Notes under the pieces: generated by a model
Databases searched by the model: none
Seen by the model: the letters and a program-made list of their open reading frames with translations, nothing else
What the model was told of the DNA's origin: nothing
Made by a program: the position numbers and the translations under genes
In this document: positions 58,947-64,000 of the stretch, piece after piece
Layout of the letters: every line of letters starts with the position of its first letter
How positions within the stretch are numbered: position 1 is the stretch's first letter
Assembly (NCBI GenBank): GCA_035476575.1
Contig: DATILL010000006.1
Location: forward strand, 17,638-81,637
DNA: 64,000 bases
Reading direction: 5' to 3'
Source: DATILL01 sp035476575
GTDB lineage: Bacteria > Actinomycetota > Actinomycetes > Mycobacteriales > JACQDL01

Positions 58947-58999
58947 CGCGCCCCGCGACCCTGCCTGACCACCCGTTCCTACAGAAGGGGTTACCCGCA

Positions 59000-60763
59000 G
59001 TGAAGCGCACATCAACGGTCGCCATGATCGCCACTGACGCCACACTCGCACTGGTCCTCGGAGCCTGCGGCGGGACCACGACCGGCGGAAGGGGGACCGG
59101 CACCGGCGCCACGTACAACGCCGGCGTCGGGCAGGTCTACAACCCGAGCACCACCAAGGGTGGCACGCTGCGGTTCGCCAATGCCGGCGACTGGGACTCG
59201 CTGGACCCGGCCGACACCTACTACGCGTACTCGTGGAACTTCATCCGGCTCTACGGCCGGCAGCTCGTGATGTTCGCGCCGGAGCCCGGCGCGGCCGGCG
59301 CCAAGCTGGTCCCGGACCTGGCCGAGACGCTGGGCGTGCCGAGCAACGACAGCAAGACGTGGACCTACAAGATCCGCAAGGGGATGCGGTTCGAGGACGG
59401 CAGCACGGTCACGTCCAAGGACGTCAAATACGCCGTCGAGCGGTCCCTGGACAAGCAGACCTTCCCGAACGGGCCGACGTACTTCAACGACTTCCTGGAC
59501 CTGCGGGGCTACACCAGCCCGTACCAGGACCCGACCCCGGACAAGCTCGGGCTGAAGGCGATCGAGACACCGGACGACAGCACGATCGTCTTCCACCTGG
59601 CCAAGCCGTTCAGCGGCTTCGACTACTTCGCGCAGCTCCCGGCCACCATCCCGGTGCCGCGGGCGAAGGACACCGGCACAAAGTACAAGCAGCACGTGGT
59701 CTCCACCGGCCCGTACAAGTTCGAGTCCAACGAGCTGGGCAAGAAGTTCACCCTGGTCCGCAACGACCAGTGGAACCCGGCCACTGACCCGATTCGCACG
59801 GCGCTGCCGGACCGCATCGAGGTCACCATCGGCGCCAACGCCGACGACATCGACAACCGGCTCATCTCCGGCAACCTCGACGTCGACGTGGCCGGCACCG
59901 GCGTGCAGCCAGCCACCCAGGGCCGCATCCTCAGCGACCCGAACCTGAAGAAGAACGCCGACGCCGCCGCGACCACCCGTCTCTGGTACACCTCGATCAA
60001 CCCCGACGTCGCGCCGCTGGACAACATCCACTGCCGCAAGGCGGTCGAGTACGCCGCCGACCACACGGCCTACCAGCGGGCCTACGGCGGCCCGGCCGGC
60101 GGCGACATCGCCACCAACCTGCTCCCGCCACTGATCCCTGGCGCGAAGCAGGTCGACCTGTACAACTTCGGGTCCAAGCCGGGCGGCGACGCGGACTCGG
60201 CCAGGCAGGAGCTGCAACAGTGTGGCCAGCCGAGCGGCTTCGCCACCAACATGTCGTACCGGGCCGAGCGGCCCAAGGAGAAGGCCACCGCCGAGGCCAT
60301 GCAGCAGGCCCTGGCCAAGGTCGGCATCCGGCTCACCCTGAAGCCGTTCCCGCAGGGTGACTATTTCAAGCTGTACGCCGGCAAGCCCGACTTTGCCAAG
60401 AACAACAAGCTTGGCCTGATGACGACCGGCTGGAGCGCCGACTGGCCGGACGGGTTCGGGTTTCTCCAGCAGATCGTGGACAGCCGGGTCATCCGCGCCT
60501 CGGGCGGCAACACCAACCTGAGCGTCAAGATCCCAGAGGTCGACCACCTGATCGACCAGGCGCTGCTGACCACCGACACCAACGCCCGCGAGCAGATTTG
60601 GGCGCAGATTGACAAGCGGGTCATGGAGGAGGCCGTGGCACTGCCGGGCGTGTGGGCCAAGACCCTGCTCTACCGGCCGCCGACCCTGACCAACGTCTTC
60701 GTGACCAACGGCTTCGGCATGTACGACTACCTCACGCTCGGCGTGCAGAACGTGCAGAAGTAG
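59000..60763 (+). CDS. Peptide ABC importer substrate-binding lipoprotein (family 5)
   Basis: The product has 587 residues from GTG 59000, with AGAAGGGG upstream. The N-terminus 'TVAMIATDATLALVLGAC' ends in a lipobox with Cys23. Family 5 solute-binding marks follow: 'GGTLRFANAGDWDSLDPADT', 'KTWTYKIRKGMRFEDGSTVT', 'SKDVKYAVERSLD' and 'TGPYKFESNELGKKFTLVRN'. It is anchored outside the membrane and hands oligopeptides, or another family 5 ligand such as nickel or a glycan, to the permeases. The stem-loop after the stop may raise its expression over that of the genes downstream. Confidence 0.94.
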   Translation: MKRTSTVAMIATDATLALVLGACGGTTTGGRGTGTGATYNAGVGQVYNPSTTKGGTLRFANAGDWDSLDPADTYYAYSWNFIRLYGRQLVMFAPEPGAAGAKLVPDLAETLGVPSNDSKTWTYKIRKGMRFEDGSTVTSKDVKYAVERSLDKQTFPNGPTYFNDFLDLRGYTSPYQDPTPDKLGLKAIETPDDSTIVFHLAKPFSGFDYFAQLPATIPVPRAKDTGTKYKQHVVSTGPYKFESNELGKKFTLVRNDQWNPATDPIRTALPDRIEVTIGANADDIDNRLISGNLDVDVAGTGVQPATQGRILSDPNLKKNADAAATTRLWYTSINPDVAPLDNIHCRKAVEYAADHTAYQRAYGGPAGGDIATNLLPPLIPGAKQVDLYNFGSKPGGDADSARQELQQCGQPSGFATNMSYRAERPKEKATAEAMQQALAKVGIRLTLKPFPQGDYFKLYAGKPDFAKNNKLGLMTTGWSADWPDGFGFLQQIVDSRVIRASGGNTNLSVKIPEVDHLIDQALLTTDTNAREQIWAQIDKRVMEEAVALPGVWAKTLLYRPPTLTNVFVTNGFGMYDYLTLGVQNVQK

Positions 60764-60805
60764 CCCGGCCGTACCGCATCGCACCCGAAGGCAGGTGAAA
60801 GGCAC

Positions 60806-60840
60806 GGGGCGGGCGGCGAGCGACCTTCGCCGGCCGCCCC
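60806..60840 (+). terminator. Stem-loop between binding-protein and permease genes (attenuator-like)
   Basis: GGGGCGGGCGGCGA (60806-60819) pairs with TCGCCGGCCGCCCC (60827-60840), 13 of 14 matching, around a 7-base loop. There is no T-tract. Such hairpins after a binding-protein gene commonly stabilise its mRNA or reduce read-through. Confidence 0.6.
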
Positions 60841-60850
60841 AGCCGCCACT

Positions 60851-61864
60851 GTGACCGCATACATCATCCGGCGGCTGATCGCGGCGGTGCTGCTGCTCCT
60901 CGTCGTGAGCGTCGCGACGTTCGCGATCTTCTTCCTGGTGCCGCGGCTGGCCGGGGCGAGCGCGGAGGACCTCGCATCCCGCTACACCGGCAAGACCGCG
61001 AACGCCGAGCAGGTCCGGGTCATGGCCGAGAAGCTCGGCTTCACCGACCCGCTGCCGGTGCAGTACGGCCGGTTCGCCAAGGGCCTGGTGCTCGGCGCCG
61101 ACTACTCCACCGGCCCGACCACCGAGCACTGCCCGGCACCCTGCTTCGGCTACTCCTTCATCACCCAAAACCCGGTCTGGCCGGACCTGCTGGACCGGAT
61201 GCCGGTCACCCTGTCACTGGCCGCCGGGGCCGGCGTGCTCTGGCTGGTAGGCGGCGTGGCGACCGGCGTGCTGTCGGCGGTGCGCAAGGGCAGCGTCTTC
61301 GACCGGGCCGCGATGGGGGTGGCCCTGGCCGGCGTGTCACTGCCGATCTTCTTCACCGGCCTGCTCGCGCTGTCCCTGTTCAGCTACAAGCTGGGCTGGA
61401 CGGAGCCCGGCGGCAGCTACACGCCGCTCACCGAGAGCCCGCTCGCCTGGGCGCGGGCGCTGCTGCTGCCGTGGGTCACGCTGGCCCTGCTGTACGCGGC
61501 CGGGTACGCCCGGCTGACCCGGGCGGGCATGCTGGAGACGATGAACGAGGACTACATCCGCACTGCCCGGGCCAAGGGCCTGCCCGAGCGGACCGTGGTG
61601 CTCAAGCACGGCCTGCGCGCCGCGCTGACGCCGATCATCACCATCTTCGGGCTCGACGTCGGGCTGCTGATCGGCGGGGCGGTGCTCACCGAGAGCACGT
61701 TCTCGCTGCCCGGCCTGGGCAAGTACGCCATCGACGCGATCACCAACAACGACCTGCCCAAGGTGCTGGGCGTCACCCTGGTCGCGGCGTTCTTCGTGGT
61801 CATCGCCAACCTGGTCGTGGACATCCTGTACGCCGTCGTCGACCCCCGGGTCCGGCTGTCATGA
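60851..61864 (+). CDS. Peptide ABC importer permease (DppB-type)
   Basis: The product has 337 residues from GTG 60851. It starts 'TAYIIRRLIAAVLLLLVVSV' (first helix). It also has 'EKLGFTDPLPVQYGRFAKG', the EAA loop 'DYIRTARAKGLPERTVVLKH', 'GLRAALTPIITIFGLDVGL' and 'STFSLPGLGKYAIDAITNND'. The first 180 residues include an outside loop with 'TEHCPAPCFGYSF', two Cys that could form a disulfide. The stop overlaps the first ATPase gene by four bases (ATGA). It pairs with the DppC-type permease at 57951. Confidence 0.93.
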   Translation: MTAYIIRRLIAAVLLLLVVSVATFAIFFLVPRLAGASAEDLASRYTGKTANAEQVRVMAEKLGFTDPLPVQYGRFAKGLVLGADYSTGPTTEHCPAPCFGYSFITQNPVWPDLLDRMPVTLSLAAGAGVLWLVGGVATGVLSAVRKGSVFDRAAMGVALAGVSLPIFFTGLLALSLFSYKLGWTEPGGSYTPLTESPLAWARALLLPWVTLALLYAAGYARLTRAGMLETMNEDYIRTARAKGLPERTVVLKHGLRAALTPIITIFGLDVGLLIGGAVLTESTFSLPGLGKYAIDAITNNDLPKVLGVTLVAAFFVVIANLVVDILYAVVDPRVRLS

Positions 61865-62952
61865 GCCTGCCGGTGGTGGTGAGCGACCCGAACGCGCCCG
61901 AGGTGTTCCTCGCGGTCGAGGACCTGCGGGTGCACTTCCTGACCGATGACGGGCTGGTGCGGTCGGTGGACGGGCTGTCCTTCCAGCTTGACCGCGGCCG
62001 GACCCTCGGCATCGTCGGCGAGTCCGGGTCCGGCAAGAGCGTGACCAGCATGTCGATCATGGGGCTGCACCGGGTCGTGGAGTCATCCCGGGCCGGCTCG
62101 GCGCGCATCCAGGGGCACATCTGGCTGGACGGCGAGGACCTGGTGGCGGCCAGCCCGGAGCGGGTGCGCCGGCTGCGCGGCAAGAAGATGGCGATGATCT
62201 TCCAGGACCCGCTGTCCGCGATGCACCCGTACTACACGGTGGGCGACCAGATCATCGAGGCGTACCGGATCCACAACGACGTCAGCCGGAAGGTCGCCCG
62301 TAAGCACGCCGTCGACCTGCTCGGCCGGGTCGGCATCCCGCGGCCGGCGGCGCGGGTGGACGACTACCCGCACCAGTTCTCCGGCGGGATGCGGCAGCGG
62401 GCGATGATCGCGATGGCGCTGTCCTGCGACCCGGAGCTGCTGATCGCGGACGAGCCGACCACCGCGCTGGACGTGACCGTGCAGGCGCAGATCCTCGACC
62501 TGATCCGGGACCTGCGGGCTGAGTTCAACTCGGCGGTCATCATCATCACCCACGACCTGGGTGTGGTGGCCGAGCTGGCCGACGACATCCTGGTGATGTA
62601 CGCCGGCCGGGCGGCCGAGCACGGGGCAGCCGAGCACATCTTCCGGGCGCCGCAGCATCCGTACACGTGGGGGCTGCTCGGCTCGATGCCGCGGCTGGAC
62701 CGGGCCCGGGCCGAACGGCTGCGGCCGATCAGGGGCACCCCGCCGAGCCTGATCAACGTCCCGTCCGGCTGCCCGTTCCACCCGCGCTGCGACTACGCCG
62801 AGCTGACCGGCGGCGACTCGCTCACCGACGTGCCGGGCATGCGCGAGATCGGGCCGGGTCACCAGATCGCCTGCCATCTCGACGCCGAGCAGCGGCTACG
62901 GATCTGGCGGCGCGACATCGCTCCGAAGCTGTCCAGCGAGGGAACCGCATGA
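61861..62952 (+). CDS. Peptide ABC importer ATPase (DppD-type)
   Basis: The product has 363 residues from ATG 61861, overlapping the permease stop by four bases. Walker A 'GIVGESGSGKS' (50-60), Q-loop 'MIFQDPLSAMHPYYTV', signature 'QFSGGMRQRAMIAMAL', Walker B 'LLIADEPTTALD' and H-loop 'VIIITHDLGVVAELADDI' are all present, and the C-terminal oligopeptide/dipeptide domain has 'PSGCPFHPRCDYA'. In several family members this domain holds an iron-sulfur cluster; here the Cys of 'GCPFHPRC' are present. It energises import and couples to the second ATPase (ATGA overlap). Confidence 0.95.
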   Translation: MSLPVVVSDPNAPEVFLAVEDLRVHFLTDDGLVRSVDGLSFQLDRGRTLGIVGESGSGKSVTSMSIMGLHRVVESSRAGSARIQGHIWLDGEDLVAASPERVRRLRGKKMAMIFQDPLSAMHPYYTVGDQIIEAYRIHNDVSRKVARKHAVDLLGRVGIPRPAARVDDYPHQFSGGMRQRAMIAMALSCDPELLIADEPTTALDVTVQAQILDLIRDLRAEFNSAVIIITHDLGVVAELADDILVMYAGRAAEHGAAEHIFRAPQHPYTWGLLGSMPRLDRARAERLRPIRGTPPSLINVPSGCPFHPRCDYAELTGGDSLTDVPGMREIGPGHQIACHLDAEQRLRIWRRDIAPKLSSEGTA

Positions 62953-63941
62953 CCGAGCCGCTGCTGTCGGTGTCCGGGCTGGTCAAGCACTACCCGATCC
63001 GGCACGGCGTCGTCCTCCGGCGCCGGGTCGGTGCGGTGCGGGCGGTGGACGGGCTGGACTTCACCGTGGCCACGGGTGAGACGCTGGCCCTCGTCGGCGA
63101 GTCGGGCAGCGGCAAGACCACGACCGGCCGGCTGCTCACCCGGCTGCTGGAGCCGTCCGCCGGCCGGATCGTCCTCGCCGGCCGGGACATCACCCACCTG
63201 TCGATGGGCAAGCTCCGGCCGCTGCGCCGCGACTTCCAGATGATCTTCCAGGATCCGTACTCGTCACTGAACCCGCGGCACACGGTCGGCACCATCGTCG
63301 GGGCGCCGTTCCGGCTGCAGAAGGTGCGAACCGCGCACGGCGTGAAGCGGGCCGTGCAGGACCTGCTGGAGCTGGTCGGGCTCAACCCGGAGCACTACAA
63401 CCGGTACCCGCACGAGTTCTCCGGCGGGCAGCGGCAGCGGATCGGGATCGCCCGCACGCTGGCGCTGCGGCCCCGGCTGATCGTGGCCGACGAGCCGGTC
63501 TCGGCGTTGGACGTGTCGATCCAGGCCCAGGTGATCAACCTGCTGGAGGACCTGCAGGACGAGCTGGACCTGACCTACGTCGTGATCGCCCACGACCTGT
63601 CGGTAGTGCGGCACATCGCCGACCGGGTCGCGGTGATGTACCTGGGCAAGATCGTCGAGCTGGCCGGCCGGGACGCGCTCTACGACACCCCGATGCACCC
63701 GTACACCGTCGCGCTGCTGTCCGCAGTGCCCGTCCCCGAGCCGGCCGGGCAGCAGCGGCGGGAGCGGATCCGGCTGCAGGGGGACGTGCCGAGCCCGGTC
63801 AACCCGCCGCCGGCGTGCCGGTTCCACACCCGGTGCTGGAAGGCACGGGAGATCTGCCGGACTGTCGAGCCGCCGCTGGCCGAGCTGGCCTCCGGCCACC
63901 AGGTGGCCTGCCACTTCCCCGAGAACGCGCCCGAGAGCTGA
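62949..63941 (+). CDS. Peptide ABC importer ATPase (DppF-type)
   Basis: The product has 330 residues from ATG 62949, overlapping the previous stop (ATGA). Walker A 'LVGESGSGKTTTGRLL' (48-63), Q-loop 'MIFQDPYSSLNPRHTV', signature 'EFSGGQRQRIGIARTL', Walker B 'LIVADEPVSALD' and H-loop 'VVIAHDLSVVRHIADRV' are in order. The end has the oligopeptide C-terminal motif 'ACRFHTRCWKAREIC'. It forms a heterodimer with the DppD-type ATPase. It is the last gene of the operon seen; the window ends 59 bp later. Confidence 0.95.
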   Translation: MTEPLLSVSGLVKHYPIRHGVVLRRRVGAVRAVDGLDFTVATGETLALVGESGSGKTTTGRLLTRLLEPSAGRIVLAGRDITHLSMGKLRPLRRDFQMIFQDPYSSLNPRHTVGTIVGAPFRLQKVRTAHGVKRAVQDLLELVGLNPEHYNRYPHEFSGGQRQRIGIARTLALRPRLIVADEPVSALDVSIQAQVINLLEDLQDELDLTYVVIAHDLSVVRHIADRVAVMYLGKIVELAGRDALYDTPMHPYTVALLSAVPVPEPAGQQRRERIRLQGDVPSPVNPPPACRFHTRCWKAREICRTVEPPLAELASGHQVACHFPENAPES

Positions 63942-64000
63942 CCGCCGCCCCTTTCCGGGCACTTGTCGCGAAGACCCGGCGTGACACGCGCGCGTGTTGC

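Noticed and set aside
59012..61168. A 718-codon minus-strand frame opposite the peptide importer genes
   Set aside because: It is a shadow of the binding-protein and permease genes, which carry all family motifs on the plus strand.
1..64000. tRNA or rRNA genes
   Set aside because: No cloverleaf-forming stretch with a GTTCRANYC-like T-arm and no rRNA-like conserved stretch was noticed. A covariance-model scan would be needed to be certain.

Overview
The window is high-GC chromosomal DNA of an actinomycete. Evidence: strong G/C bias at third codon positions, GGAGG-type ribosome sites, GTG starts, and typical actinobacterial families (DUF3516 helicase, DUF222/HNH '13E12' protein, WXG100 protein, CHAT/TPR with S8 peptidase and sigma factor, DUF427, HypC-SIS fusion). 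A filamentous, soil or plant-associated lineage such as Micromonosporaceae or Frankiales is plausible, but no rRNA or other taxonomic marker is present, so this is inference.

Layout. 1-4.2 kb: a TPR (CHAT-type) protein running off the left edge, divergent from an S8 peptidase, an ECF-like sigma factor and a small conserved protein. 4.3-8.5 kb: a DUF559 nuclease-like protein, an unknown protein, and a copper-radical (galactose oxidase-like) protein with six C-terminal repeats. 8.6-16 kb: a decay zone with remnants of a secreted beta-helix protein, a receiver domain, a YdcF-like protein, a CHAP protein, an OmpR regulator and a secreted zinc protease, mixed with an intact small peptide plus PIMT-like methyltransferase pair, a membrane protein and a DUF3800-like protein. 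16-28 kb: a DUF3516 helicase, a membrane-anchored protein, a frameshifted DUF222/HNH gene, an ABC exporter, a PfkB kinase divergent from a GH4 6-phospho-glycosidase, a LLM oxidoreductase remnant and a small secreted protein. 28.1-35.2 kb: one 2360-codon gene for a giant LamG protein, in which two whole LamG domains appear inserted into a third. 36-42 kb: lipoprotein, DUF427 protein, PLP aminotransferase class V, SDR protein, and an AAA ATPase/RloB pair (AbiL-like defence). 42-46.3 kb: a pentose/heptose-phosphate operon (ribulose-phosphate 3-epimerase, phosphoribulokinase-like kinase, SIS-HypC fusion, GmhA-like isomerase). 48-55.8 kb: an uncharacterised cell-envelope locus (O-antigen-ligase-like protein, surface proteins, WXG100, peptidoglycan-binding protein, and two paralogous beta-rich proteins in convergent operons). 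55.8-57.9 kb: mostly degenerate sequence with a second, decayed DUF222/HNH copy. 58-64 kb: a complete peptide ABC importer (permease, lipoprotein, permease, two ATPases).

Two themes cut across the window. First, at least a dozen genes are broken by frameshifts, a nonsense codon or truncation, while long genes nearby (7 kb LamG, helicase, transporters) are intact. Second, short intergenic repeats recur. The clearest family has a strict 50-bp period and pairs of AGGTSACCAC boxes 19 bp apart, and occurs at three sites (18.7, 26.2 and 46.4 kb). It runs into the 3' end of the GH4 gene and abuts two truncated genes. Several frameshifts fall in runs of four or five G or C, so some may be assembly or sequencing errors.
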